Shown piece after piece: positions 43,161-52,191 of a DNA stretch of 64,000 nt; positions within the stretch are counted from its first letter, which is position 1; every line of letters starts with the position of its first letter. The notes below the pieces were generated by a model that did no database searches, had not been told where the DNA came from, and saw only the letters and a list, made by a program, of their open reading frames with translations. The translations under genes were made by a program, and so were the position numbers. The DNA comes from CAJMNU01 sp905214855. Its GTDB lineage: Bacteria > Bacillota > Clostridia > Lachnospirales > Lachnospiraceae. Location: positions 38,726 through 102,725 of the forward strand of contig CALADM010000017.1 of the NCBI GenBank assembly GCA_937890595.1. The letters run 5' to 3'.

Positions 43161-44066
43161 ATGGAAAGTTTACTGAATGCTTTGCCAGGTGCAGCGGCTC
43201 AGGGGCTGATCTGGGGCATTATGGCAATAGGAGTATATCTGACATACCGTATTCTGGACATTGCTGATCTGACAGTAGATGGATCTTTGGGAACAGGTGG
43301 AGCAGTATTTATCATGATGATGTTGTCCGGACAGAATGTGTGGGTAGCTATGTTGGGTGCAGTATTGGCTGGAATGGCAGCTGGTCTGGCGACAGGGCTT
43401 TTACATACTTTTATGGGAATCCCAGCGATCCTTGCAGGTATCCTGACCCAGTTGAGTCTTTATTCTGTTAATTTAAAAGTCATGGGAAAGGCGAATCAGG
43501 CTATCAATGTAGATAAGTTTGATCTGTTAGTGTCTCTTCGCTATATCAGAAACGTACCATTTTATAAAAATACAATTTTTGTAGTGGCGATAGGAATTCT
43601 TTTACTGATCGTAGTCCTTTATTGGTTTTTTGGTACAGAGATGGGATGCTCTTTGCGTGCTACAGGATGTAATGATAAGATGGCAAGAGCTCAGGGGATC
43701 AACACAGATTTTGCCAGAGTTTTGGGATTGATGATCTCCAATGGTCTGGTAGCCTTATCCGGCGCTATGCTGTGCCAGTATCAGGGATTTGCAGATGTCA
43801 ATATGGGGCGAGGCGCTATCGTGATCGGTCTTGCAGCTGTCATTATCGGTGAGGCAGTGTTTGGAAAGATTTTCCGCAATTTTGGTTTCCGCCTTTTTGG
43901 TGTTGTGTTGGGATCTATCATCTATTATCTGGTACTTCAGGTGGTAATCTGGAGAGGAATTGATACGGATCTGTTAAAGCTGCTTTCCGCAGTAGTAGTA
44001 GCAATCTTTTTGGCAATTCCTTACTGGAAGACAAAGTATTTTACAAAGACCAGAAAAAGGGGGTAG
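43161..44066 (+). CDS. ABC transporter permease (branched-chain type, TrpY-like)
   Basis: Membrane protein of 301 residues with about nine hydrophobic segments, in the branched-chain amino-acid permease family (PF02653): DIADLTVDGSLGTGGAV, GIPAILAGILTQL, and RATGCNDKMARAQGINTD as the ATPase-contact loop. It pairs with the neighbouring binding protein and ATPase. AAAGGAG precedes the ATG. Confidence 0.92.
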   Translation: MESLLNALPGAAAQGLIWGIMAIGVYLTYRILDIADLTVDGSLGTGGAVFIMMMLSGQNVWVAMLGAVLAGMAAGLATGLLHTFMGIPAILAGILTQLSLYSVNLKVMGKANQAINVDKFDLLVSLRYIRNVPFYKNTIFVVAIGILLLIVVLYWFFGTEMGCSLRATGCNDKMARAQGINTDFARVLGLMISNGLVALSGAMLCQYQGFADVNMGRGAIVIGLAAVIIGEAVFGKIFRNFGFRLFGVVLGSIIYYLVLQVVIWRGIDTDLLKLLSAVVVAIFLAIPYWKTKYFTKTRKRG

Positions 44067-44070
44067 AGAC

Positions 44071-44868
44071 ATGTTAGAGATCAAAAATATTTCCAAGACA
44101 TTTAATCTGGGAACGATCAATGAAAAAAAAGCACTTCAGGGATTGAGTCTTACCCTGAATGATGGAGATTTTGTAACGGTGATCGGCGGCAATGGAGCTG
44201 GCAAATCCACTCTGCTGAATGCGATTTCAGGTGTATGGACAGTGGATGAAGGGCAGATTGTGATCGATGGAAAAGATGTGACAAAATTACCAGAATATAA
44301 AAGAGCTGCTTTTTTGGGACGTGTGTTCCAAGACCCTATGAATGGCACAGCTGCCACGATGGGAATTGAAGAGAATATGGCGTTGGCATTGAGAAGAGGG
44401 CGCAAGAGGACGTTAAAGGCAGGCATTAAGAATAGTGAAAGAGATCTGTACCGTTCTTGGCTGAAACGGTTGGGACTTGGGCTGGAAGAACGCATGACCT
44501 CCAAGGTGGGACTGTTATCCGGTGGACAGCGTCAGGCGCTGACCCTTTTGATGGCAACATTACAGAAACCCAAGTTGTTGCTTTTGGATGAACACACAGC
44601 AGCACTAGATCCTAAGACAGCAAAAAAAGTACTGGATCTGACAGCAGAGATCATTGAGGAACAGAATTTGACTGCTCTGATGATCACACATAACATGAAA
44701 GATGCTATTCAGTTTGGAAACCGTCTGATCATGATGCATGAGGGAAATGTCATCTATGATGTTTCAGGAAAGGAAAAGAAAAATCTGACTGTAGAAGACC
44801 TTCTACATAAGTTTGAGGAAGCAAGCGGCGGAGAATTTGCCAATGACCGTATGATGTTGGCAAAGTAA
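44071..44868 (+). CDS. ABC transporter ATP-binding protein (TrpZ-like)
   Basis: ATPase of 265 residues: Walker A GGNGAGKST, signature LSGGQRQAL, Walker B LLLLDEHTAALD (with Glu-His instead of the usual Glu-Pro) and the H-loop ITHNMKDAI. The LDEHTAALD form is typical of this PF04392-associated ATPase group. It starts 4 nt after the permease and completes the importer, closed by a strong terminator. Confidence 0.93.
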   Translation: MLEIKNISKTFNLGTINEKKALQGLSLTLNDGDFVTVIGGNGAGKSTLLNAISGVWTVDEGQIVIDGKDVTKLPEYKRAAFLGRVFQDPMNGTAATMGIEENMALALRRGRKRTLKAGIKNSERDLYRSWLKRLGLGLEERMTSKVGLLSGGQRQALTLLMATLQKPKLLLLDEHTAALDPKTAKKVLDLTAEIIEEQNLTALMITHNMKDAIQFGNRLIMMHEGNVIYDVSGKEKKNLTVEDLLHKFEEASGGEFANDRMMLAK

Positions 44869-44895
44869 GTGATCGAAAGTAGGATAGAAGAAAAC

Positions 44896-44937
44896 AAATC
44901 GGGAGACTGTGAAAGGATTATGCAGTCTCCCGATTTT
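44896..44937 (+). terminator. Terminator of the TrpXYZ-like operon
   Basis: Perfect 14-bp arms (44896-44909 and 44923-44936, core CGGGAGACTG) and a short T run. Confidence 0.88.
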
Positions 44938-44938
44938 G

Positions 44939-44947
44939 TGGTATAAT
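44939..44947 (+). promoter_or_regulatory. Extended -10 promoter of the cytidylate-kinase-like gene
   Basis: TGG-TATAAT directly after the preceding terminator, 63 nt upstream of the start; no clear -35. Confidence 0.5.
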
Positions 44948-45009
44948 TATGATATCATAAAAGTTGCAGAAGAAAAGAAAGATGACAGTTTTCCAAGGGG
45001 GTGTCTATC

Positions 45010-45654
45010 GTGGATAAAACAAAATTAGTGATTACCATTGAACGCCAATATGGCAGTGGCGGACGTATCGTGGGACAGCTTTTGTCAGAGCGGTTGGGGA
45101 TTCCGTACTATGATGATGAAATATTGAGTATGACAGCAGAAAAAAGTGCGGTGGGAGAGCAGTATTTCCGTCTGGCAGATGAGCGGGCAGGCAATAATCT
45201 TCTGCGCCGTATCGTGGGAGGAATGCGGGACACGATAAGCGGGCAGCCAAAGATTGAAGGAGATGTCACATCTCCTGATAACCTGTTTCGTTTTCAGTCT
45301 GAGGTGATACGAGAATTGGCGGAGAATGAATCCTGTATCATCATTGGACGCTGTGCAGATCATATCTTGGAGACGGCTGGAAAAAAGGATCTGATCAAAG
45401 TATTTGTCTATGCAGATATCGCAACTTTGATCCGTCGGACTATGGAAGTGGATGGGATATCAGATACAAAGGAAGCACTTGCAAAGCTGACGAAGACCAC
45501 AAAGCAGCGTCGTGAGTATCATCGGTATTTTACAGGAAAAGAGTGGGAAGATCTCTCCAACTATGATCTTCCTATCAATGCCAGCCGCTTGGAATTTGAT
45601 CAGATCGTGGATCTGATCATCACATATATCCGAATGGTGGGATACGATATTTAA
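45010..45654 (+). CDS. Cytidylate kinase-like family protein
   Basis: Protein of 214 residues with a P-loop in ITIERQYGSGGRIVGQLLSE, followed by GIPYYDDEIL and a CIIIGRCADHIL strand, the pattern of the Cytidylate_kin2 family common in Clostridia. It differs from the housekeeping Cmk, so its nucleotide substrate is uncertain. The start is GTG 45010: the sequence AAGGGGG at 44995-45001 makes an ideal ribosome binding site for it, whereas GTG 45001 would overlap that site. Confidence 0.85.
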   Translation: MDKTKLVITIERQYGSGGRIVGQLLSERLGIPYYDDEILSMTAEKSAVGEQYFRLADERAGNNLLRRIVGGMRDTISGQPKIEGDVTSPDNLFRFQSEVIRELAENESCIIIGRCADHILETAGKKDLIKVFVYADIATLIRRTMEVDGISDTKEALAKLTKTTKQRREYHRYFTGKEWEDLSNYDLPINASRLEFDQIVDLIITYIRMVGYDI

Positions 45655-45663
45655 TGCACCATG

Positions 45664-45715
45664 AGCAAGAAGTCTCCTGCTTCTATCAGTGGTGAGATTT
45701 CTTGCTTCCTGTCTT
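45664..45715 (+). terminator. Terminator of the cytidylate-kinase-like gene
   Basis: 13-bp arms (45664-45676 and 45694-45706, AGCAAGAAGTCTC) with one mismatched pair, then a pyrimidine-rich stretch ending in CTTTT. Confidence 0.7.
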
Positions 45716-45741
45716 TTGTTGAGATAAAAGAGGTTATGTCT

Positions 45742-45770
45742 TTGACTTTCAAGCATTCAGATGCTACAAT
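45742..45770 (+). promoter_or_regulatory. Promoter of the ABC-F gene
   Basis: TTGACT (45742-45747), 17 nt, TACAAT (45765-45770), 33 nt before the start codon. Confidence 0.72.
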
Positions 45771-45803
45771 AGGAATGAAAAAAAGAAAGGAGTTTTTTTA
45801 TTC

Positions 45804-47438
45804 ATGATAAGTGCAAATAACGTGACCTTGCGTATTGGAAAAAAGGCACTGTTTGAGGATGTGAATATTAAATTTACAGAGGGGAACTGTTATGGTCTGA
45901 TCGGAGCGAATGGAGCCGGAAAATCCACTTTCTTAAAGATCTTGTCTGGACAGCTGGAGCCGACTAATGGAGATATCGTGATCACACCAGGACAGCGTCT
46001 TTCTTTCCTGCAGCAGGATCACTTTAAGTATGATAGCTTTACAGTATTAGATACTGTGATTATGGGAAATGCCAGATTATATGAGATCATGAAAGAAAAA
46101 GAAGCTATCTATATGAAAGAAGACTTTACAGATGAGGATGGAATCCGTGCAGCAGATCTGGAAGGAGAGTTTGCTGCGATGAACGGATGGGAAGCAGAGT
46201 CTGATGCGCAGAACCTTTTGAATGGTTTGGGTGTAGATACCGAACACCACTACAAGATGGTGGGAGAACTGACTGGACCTCAGAAGGTAAAGGTACTTCT
46301 GGCACAGGCATTGTTTGGAAATCCGGATATTCTTCTTCTGGATGAGCCGACAAACCATTTGGATCTCGATGCGATCGCATGGCTGGAGGAGTTTTTGATC
46401 AATTTTGAGAATACTGTGATCGTGGTATCTCATGACCGTTATTTCCTGAATAAAGTATGTACACATACAGCAGATATCGATTATGGAAAGATCCAGTTAT
46501 ATGCAGGAAACTATGATTTCTGGTATGAGTCCAGTCAGCTTATGATGCGTCAGATGAAGGAAGCAAACCGTAAGAAAGAAGAGAAGATCAAAGAACTTCA
46601 GGAATTTATCCAGAGATTCTCTGCAAATGCTTCCAAATCCAAACAGGCAACATCCAGAAAACGTGCATTGGAGAAGATTGAGTTGGATGAGATCAAGCCA
46701 TCCAGCCGTAAGTACCCATATATTGATTTTAGACCAAACCGTGAGATTGGTAATGAAGTGCTGACAGTAGAAAATCTGACCAAAACGATTGATGGTGTGA
46801 AGGTTTTGGATCATATCTCTTTTATTCTTGGAAGAGAAGATAAGGTAGCGCTGGTAGGTCCGAATGAATTGGCAAAGACTACATTGTTTAAGATCTTGTC
46901 TGGTGAGATGGAGCCGGATGAGGGAAGCTATAAATGGGGAGTTACTACAACTCAGGCATATTTCCCGAAGGATAACAGTGCAGAGTTTGATAATGATGAT
47001 ACGATCGTAGATTGGCTGACTCAGTATTCAGAGAACAAAGATGCTACCTATGTGCGTGGTTTCCTTGGAAGAATGCTGTTTGCCGGTGAGGATGGAATGA
47101 AGCGTGTCAAAGTACTTTCCGGAGGCGAGAAAGTTCGTTGTATGTTGTCCAAAATGATGATTTCCGGTGCAAATGTTTTAATGTTGGATGAACCGACAGA
47201 CCATTTGGATATGGAGTCTATCACTGCTTTGAATAATGGTATGATCAAGTTCCCAGGTGTGATATTATTCTCCTCCCGTGACCATCAGATCGTACAGACC
47301 ACAGCAAACCGTATTATGGAGATCATCAATGGTCAGCTTGTAGATAAGATTACCACATATGATGAATATCTGGAAAGTGATGAGATGGCTCGTAAGAGAT
47401 TTACATTTACGATGGCAGAATCTGAGGAAGATAATTAA
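45804..47438 (+). CDS. ABC-F family ATP-binding protein (YkpA/YbiT type) with altered motifs
   Basis: Soluble protein of 544 residues with two ABC ATPase domains and the linker (about 240-310) that ABC-F proteins insert into the ribosomal E site. Domain 1 has a normal Walker A (GANGAGKST, 34-42) but a signature of LTGPQ (156-160) instead of LSGGQ. Domain 2 keeps LSGGE (438-442) and LDEPTDHLD but has Walker A GPNELAKTT (352-360) and an SSRDH switch (490-494) where His is usual. The YkpA/YbiT subgroup tolerates some of this. Probably a translation factor acting on stalled ribosomes; antibiotic resistance is not implied. Confidence 0.9.
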   Translation: MISANNVTLRIGKKALFEDVNIKFTEGNCYGLIGANGAGKSTFLKILSGQLEPTNGDIVITPGQRLSFLQQDHFKYDSFTVLDTVIMGNARLYEIMKEKEAIYMKEDFTDEDGIRAADLEGEFAAMNGWEAESDAQNLLNGLGVDTEHHYKMVGELTGPQKVKVLLAQALFGNPDILLLDEPTNHLDLDAIAWLEEFLINFENTVIVVSHDRYFLNKVCTHTADIDYGKIQLYAGNYDFWYESSQLMMRQMKEANRKKEEKIKELQEFIQRFSANASKSKQATSRKRALEKIELDEIKPSSRKYPYIDFRPNREIGNEVLTVENLTKTIDGVKVLDHISFILGREDKVALVGPNELAKTTLFKILSGEMEPDEGSYKWGVTTTQAYFPKDNSAEFDNDDTIVDWLTQYSENKDATYVRGFLGRMLFAGEDGMKRVKVLSGGEKVRCMLSKMMISGANVLMLDEPTDHLDMESITALNNGMIKFPGVILFSSRDHQIVQTTANRIMEIINGQLVDKITTYDEYLESDEMARKRFTFTMAESEEDN

Positions 47439-47498
47439 GAGAAAAAAGGTTTTTTATAAAAAATATAGGAAGATTTTACACAGATATAACCAAAATAT

Positions 47499-47543
47499 AA
47501 GACACATAGTTTGTTTTTCTAAGACAGATTGTGTGTCTTTTTT
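47499..47543 (+). terminator. Terminator of the ABC-F gene
   Basis: Arms AAGACACA (47499-47506) and TGTGTCTT (47532-47539) followed by a run of T. The remaining 319 nt up to 47862 are AT-rich; a TGG-TATGAT extended -10 at 47774-47782 is the only promoter candidate seen. Confidence 0.75.
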
Positions 47544-47862
47544 GTTATATTTTGATATAAAGCAGGTTATATTGTTGAACATTGTAGAACACATTTTATG
47601 ATATGAGAGAAAATCATACAAGATAGGCAGTGGGAATCGTGTGGATTATAGAAAATATAGAGAAAATAGAGATGGAAACAAAATGTATAGAAAAAGTTAT
47701 TTAAATATGACAAATAATGCGAGATATTTACAGAAAGTTGACAAGTTTTGCGTAGAAAAAACAGGGAATAGTTTGGTATGATATACAGGATGAAACTTAC
47801 AAAAATATTTATTTAATTAAAGAAAAAATATGCAGATTGCATAAAATAAAAGGAGGACATGT

Positions 47863-49890
47863 ATGAGGAAAAAAGGTTTGGCACTTATGTGTGTGGCAAT
47901 GATGGCGTTATCACTTGCCGGATGCGGCAACAAAGCAGAGCCTGTTTCTACAACACCTGCAAAGACAGAAACAGAACAGACAAAGGCTGAAAGTGGGACA
48001 GAAGCACAAAAAGAGACGACCGCAGCAGAGACAGGGGCGGTGGATCTTAGCCAGAAAGAGTCTCCGATGCTGGCTGAAAAGGTGACAGCAGGAGAACTGC
48101 CTCCTCTGGAAGAACGTCTGCCAGAGGAGGGAGAGGCTATGGTTGAGACGATGGACAGTCTGGGGCAGTACGGAGGTTCTATCAAGTTTGCAGTAGAAAA
48201 GGCAAGCTGGAATACCGGAAAACCGATTGAGCAGGGATTGTTCCGTTTTAAGACAGATGGTACAGTAGAACCGAACGTGGCAAAAGGGTATGATGTAAAT
48301 GAAGATGCAACAGAGTATACGATTTATTTGAGAAAAGGAATGAAGTGGTCCGACGGAGTTCCATTTACCGCAGAAGATTGTATATTCTTCTATGACCATA
48401 TGTGTAAACCACAGACATTTGGTAAATCTTTATGGGATTGTTTTAAAGTAGCTAATCCAGAAAATTCAGAGGAAGTAACAGAGGCTGTATTTGAGAAAGT
48501 GGATGATTACACATTTAAGGTAAAATTCCAGTATTCTAAGCCATCTTTTATTGAAAATCTTGCGATCAATGCAAAATGGTGTTGGGCTCCAAAACATTAT
48601 CATGAGCAGATACTGAGTGAATTTATTGGTGAGGAGGCAGCAGCAAAAAAGGCAACCGAAATGGGATTTTCTGATGTTGCAGCTATGGGAAAAGCAACTG
48701 GATATTATTTCTGGAATGAAGCCGGAATCCCGACCCTGAACCCTTGGGTATTATCTACAGAAGATGGCAAAAATGATGTAGATGGAGATTATTATGAGTT
48801 TGTCCGTAATCCATATTACTGGAAAGTTGACTCTGAGGGAAGACAGCTCCCTTATATTGACAAGATCGAGTATACAAGGATTGCAGATCCGTCTCAGGTG
48901 CTCTTAAAGACACTGGAAGGTTCTGTTACCATCAATTCTGCTGCTGATTGGGCAGATATTGCAACATTGCAGGAAAATGCAGAGAAAACAGGATATCACA
49001 TTGTACAGTGGCAGAATGGTCAGTGGGCAGATATCAGAAGTCAGTTACAGCTGAATCTGACACATAATGATGAAGATTATCGCACTCTGTTTAATAACAA
49101 AGATTTCCGTCAGGCACTTTCTATTGCAGTTGACCGAGATGAGTACGCAACCTTATTGTCCGATGGATGGCAGGAAGGATGTCAGGCATCCCCTACAGAG
49201 GGAACAATGGGATATGATCCTGAATGGTTCAAGAAATGGACAGAGTATGATGTTGCAGGTGCACAGAAACTTCTGGAGGGATGTGGACTTGTAAAAGGCA
49301 GCGATGGATTTTATGATTTTGCCAATGGAAAAGATTTTGTCTTAAATATTTCTACACAGACAGAAGGAAATGCAGATGAATCTGCAGAACTTCTTATGAA
49401 GTATTATTCAGAGGCAGGTATTAAGTGTACTTATAAGCCGGTTAGCCGTGAACTTTTGGATAATATGACAACCAGCAATGAGTTTGATGCAGTTTTAGCA
49501 CCAGTCGCTCCGGCTGAGACTTTCAGTATTATTTTGAGACCGGATACCTTAGTACCAGTCAGAAATTATGCTCCATGGTACAGTCAGGTAGGAAACTGGT
49601 ATGCAAGCCATGGTGCAGAGGGTGTTGCACCAGAAGGAGATCTGTTGGAATTGTGTAATCTGTATGATCAGCTCAAGGTAGAGACAGATTCTGCAAAACA
49701 GCAGGAGATTGCACAGAGTATGTTGGATCTGCATAAAGAAAACACATGGATTTTAGGGTATATGGCAGCTCCTACTACTTTGATGACAGTAGATAATAAC
49801 TTAAAGAACTTTCCGGAAGAGAGCGTGTTCTGTGATGAGTTCCGTGGAATCGGTATTGCACATATTGAATGCTGTTATTTTGCTGAGTAA
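47863..49890 (+). CDS. Oligopeptide-type ABC transporter substrate-binding lipoprotein
   Basis: Protein of 675 residues. Signal peptide with lipobox LSLAGC, a long Thr/Glu/Ala linker, then the SBP family 5 fold: EQGLFRFKTDGTVEPNVAKGY and YTIYLRKGMKWSDGVPFTAEDCIFF are the defining family 5 stretches. The family binds peptides, nickel complexes, sugars or oligosaccharides; the length (large) and the downstream ROK and PHP genes leave room for a glycan-type ligand. AAAGGAGG precedes the ATG. A terminator-like hairpin at 49959-50003 separates it from the permease genes. Confidence 0.93.
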   Translation: MRKKGLALMCVAMMALSLAGCGNKAEPVSTTPAKTETEQTKAESGTEAQKETTAAETGAVDLSQKESPMLAEKVTAGELPPLEERLPEEGEAMVETMDSLGQYGGSIKFAVEKASWNTGKPIEQGLFRFKTDGTVEPNVAKGYDVNEDATEYTIYLRKGMKWSDGVPFTAEDCIFFYDHMCKPQTFGKSLWDCFKVANPENSEEVTEAVFEKVDDYTFKVKFQYSKPSFIENLAINAKWCWAPKHYHEQILSEFIGEEAAAKKATEMGFSDVAAMGKATGYYFWNEAGIPTLNPWVLSTEDGKNDVDGDYYEFVRNPYYWKVDSEGRQLPYIDKIEYTRIADPSQVLLKTLEGSVTINSAADWADIATLQENAEKTGYHIVQWQNGQWADIRSQLQLNLTHNDEDYRTLFNNKDFRQALSIAVDRDEYATLLSDGWQEGCQASPTEGTMGYDPEWFKKWTEYDVAGAQKLLEGCGLVKGSDGFYDFANGKDFVLNISTQTEGNADESAELLMKYYSEAGIKCTYKPVSRELLDNMTTSNEFDAVLAPVAPAETFSIILRPDTLVPVRNYAPWYSQVGNWYASHGAEGVAPEGDLLELCNLYDQLKVETDSAKQQEIAQSMLDLHKENTWILGYMAAPTTLMTVDNNLKNFPEESVFCDEFRGIGIAHIECCYFAE

Positions 49891-49958
49891 TCATGAAAGA
49901 ATACAATAAAGAAAGGGTATTTCCTAACCTCGACAATATTGTGTAAAAGACAAGGTAA

Positions 49959-50003
49959 GGCAATGGGGAGTTCGCAGAGCGCACTTCCTGTTGCCTCTTT
50001 TTT
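49959..50003 (+). terminator. Leaky terminator between binding protein and permease genes
   Basis: Stem GGCAATGGGGAGT (49959-49971) against ACTTCCTGTTGCC (49983-49995), with three mismatches, then a C and six T. Probably lets a fraction of transcripts through, so that the binding protein is made in excess. Confidence 0.7.
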
Positions 50004-50063
50004 GAAAATGATAAGTTATGGATTATATAGAAAAAATATTCATGAGAAAGGTTGGAAAAATGC

Positions 50064-51059
50064 ATGTTAAAATATATTGGTAAGCGTATTTTGTTATTTA
50101 TTCCTACAGTCCTGCTCATATCATTTGTGATTTTTTTCATCATTCAGTTGCCACCGGGAGATTATGTGACCAGCTATATCTCACGTATGCAGGCAGAGGG
50201 TGAAGTGTTCACAGCGCAGGATATTGAGGCTCTCCGTGCACAGTACGGTTTGGATAAACCGTGGTATTTACAGTATGTGCAGTGGATCATGAACATTCTC
50301 ACAAAAGGTGATTTTGGGTATTCTTTTACCTATTCAAGACCTGTATGGTCTGTCATTATGGATAGATTGTATTTGACAATTACCGTGTCATTGATCATTA
50401 TGTTGTTTACTTATCTGGTTTCTATACCGATTGGTATTTACAGTGCAAATCATCAGTATTCTGTAGGAGATTATATTTTTACCAGTATCGGTTTTCTTGG
50501 AATGGCTACGCCAAACTTTCTCCTTGCAATCATTTTGATGTATCTGTCATTTAAATGGACGGGGAATTCTTTACTAGGTCTGTTTTCGAATGATATGCTC
50601 CAAAATGGTGTCACACTGTCTAATTTTGGCGATTTTATGAAACGTATGATCATTCCAACTATTGTAATTGGTACAGCAGGTACTTGTGGTGTGATCCGTA
50701 CTGTCCGTGCTCAGATGCTGGATGAGAAGGCAAAACAGTACGCTTTGACGGCAAGAGCAAAAGGAGTATCAGAGTGGGTAATTACCTATAAGTATTGCCT
50801 GCGTGCTGCTTTAAATCCGGTGGTCAGTGGACTTGCACATTCTCTTTCCAGTATTTTCTCCGGATCTACCATTTCTGCGATTGTAATGAATCTGGCAATT
50901 CAAGGACCAGTCCTTTATGAAGCGTTAAAATATCAGGACATGTATCTTGCCGGTACAATCCTTCTGATTCAGGGTATTTTGGTTGTGATCGGAACTTTGA
51001 TCTCTGATATTATATTGGCATGGATGGATCCGAGGATCCGTTTTACAGAAAGGAGCTGA
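50064..51059 (+). CDS. Oligopeptide ABC transporter permease, OppB/DppB type
   Basis: Membrane protein of 331 residues with six helices. Family features: N-terminal YIGKRILLFIPTVLLISFVIFFI, the cytoplasmic EAA loop (LTARAKGVSEWVITYKYCLRAALNPV) and the final LISDIILAWMDPRIR. ATG 50064 is preferred over an in-frame TTG 50052, since the latter sits too close to the purine-rich stretch. Works as a pair with the next permease. Confidence 0.92.
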   Translation: MLKYIGKRILLFIPTVLLISFVIFFIIQLPPGDYVTSYISRMQAEGEVFTAQDIEALRAQYGLDKPWYLQYVQWIMNILTKGDFGYSFTYSRPVWSVIMDRLYLTITVSLIIMLFTYLVSIPIGIYSANHQYSVGDYIFTSIGFLGMATPNFLLAIILMYLSFKWTGNSLLGLFSNDMLQNGVTLSNFGDFMKRMIIPTIVIGTAGTCGVIRTVRAQMLDEKAKQYALTARAKGVSEWVITYKYCLRAALNPVVSGLAHSLSSIFSGSTISAIVMNLAIQGPVLYEALKYQDMYLAGTILLIQGILVVIGTLISDIILAWMDPRIRFTERS

Positions 51060-51063
51060 CGAG

Positions 51064-52179
51064 ATGGCACTGTTCAAGAAAAAAGTAAAAACCGATGAAG
51101 ATTATTTCCTTGCTTCTCAATGGACATTGATGGGAAGAAAATTGGTAAAACATAAACTGGCTGTTTTTAGTATGTGGCTTTTGGGGATTTTGTATTTTTG
51201 CGCTTTATTTGCAAATTTTTTAGCTCCTTATGGGCTGGAAGAGTACGACAGTGTTTATAAAAATGCAGCACCGACAAAAGTACGTTTTGTACATGAAGGA
51301 GAGTTCATTGGTCCTTATGTGTACAAAGTGGAATGGGTAAAGAATAAAAAGACGTTTAAAACAGAATTTAAGGAAATCACAGATCAGCCATATAAGATTA
51401 AATTGTTTGAAAAAGGCTGTGAATATAAGTTGTTTGGACTTTTTAAAACAGATATCCATTTGTTTGGTGTGGAAGGCGATGAAGGAGCTAAGGTTATGTT
51501 GATGGGAGCAGATTCTATGGGACGAGATCTTTTTTCAAGGATCTTGATCGGAAGTCAGATCTCATTGACCATACCATTTGCAAGTACAGCGATCAGTTTT
51601 GTTCTGGGTGTTCTTTTGGGAGGAATTTCAGGATATTTTGGAGGTTTTATTGATAATGTGATACAGCGTATTATTGAGGTACTTTCCGCTTTGCCTACAA
51701 TCCCGCTTTGGATGGCATTATCTGCGGCAATTCCGGCTGATATTCCGGTTGTCAGAATGTATCTTTATATTACAGTGATCATCTCATTCATCTCGTGGAC
51801 GGGATTGGCACGTGTAGTTCGGGGAAAATTCATATCATTGAGAAAAGAAGATTTTGTTATGGCAGCACGCCTTGCGGGTGTCAGCGATTTTAAGATTATT
51901 TTGAAACATTTAGTACCAGGTTTTATGAGTTACTTGATCGTGAATCTGACATTGGGAATTCCAAGTATGATCATTGGTGAGACTTCCATGAGTTTTTTGG
52001 GACTTGGAATGCGTGCACCGGCAACAAGCTGGGGAGTGCTGTTAAAAGAAACACAGGATATCACCAGCCTTGCACAGTATCCTTGGAGATTGATCCCTCT
52101 GATTGCTGTTATCGTGACAGTTCTGGCGTTTAACTTCTTAGGTGATGGTCTCCGTGATGCAGCTGATCCATACAAATAG
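51064..52179 (+). CDS. Oligopeptide ABC transporter permease, OppC/DppC type, with large outer loop
   Basis: Protein of 371 residues. Helix 1 is at about 30-55, then a loop of about 90 residues (ending near MLMGADSMGRDLFSRILIG) outside the membrane, followed by five helices and the EAA loop AARLAGVSDFKIILKHLVPG. The big loop is longer than in E. coli OppC and is known from clostridial homologues. It starts 4 nt after the partner permease stop. Confidence 0.92.
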   Translation: MALFKKKVKTDEDYFLASQWTLMGRKLVKHKLAVFSMWLLGILYFCALFANFLAPYGLEEYDSVYKNAAPTKVRFVHEGEFIGPYVYKVEWVKNKKTFKTEFKEITDQPYKIKLFEKGCEYKLFGLFKTDIHLFGVEGDEGAKVMLMGADSMGRDLFSRILIGSQISLTIPFASTAISFVLGVLLGGISGYFGGFIDNVIQRIIEVLSALPTIPLWMALSAAIPADIPVVRMYLYITVIISFISWTGLARVVRGKFISLRKEDFVMAARLAGVSDFKIILKHLVPGFMSYLIVNLTLGIPSMIIGETSMSFLGLGMRAPATSWGVLLKETQDITSLAQYPWRLIPLIAVIVTVLAFNFLGDGLRDAADPYK

Positions 52180-52191
52180 GAGGAAGATGGA

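Noticed and set aside
47700..47782. Consensus -35 TTGACA at 47738 as promoter of the Opp operon
   Set aside because: The only good -10 (TATGAT at 47777) is 33 nt away; the spacing is wrong for one promoter.
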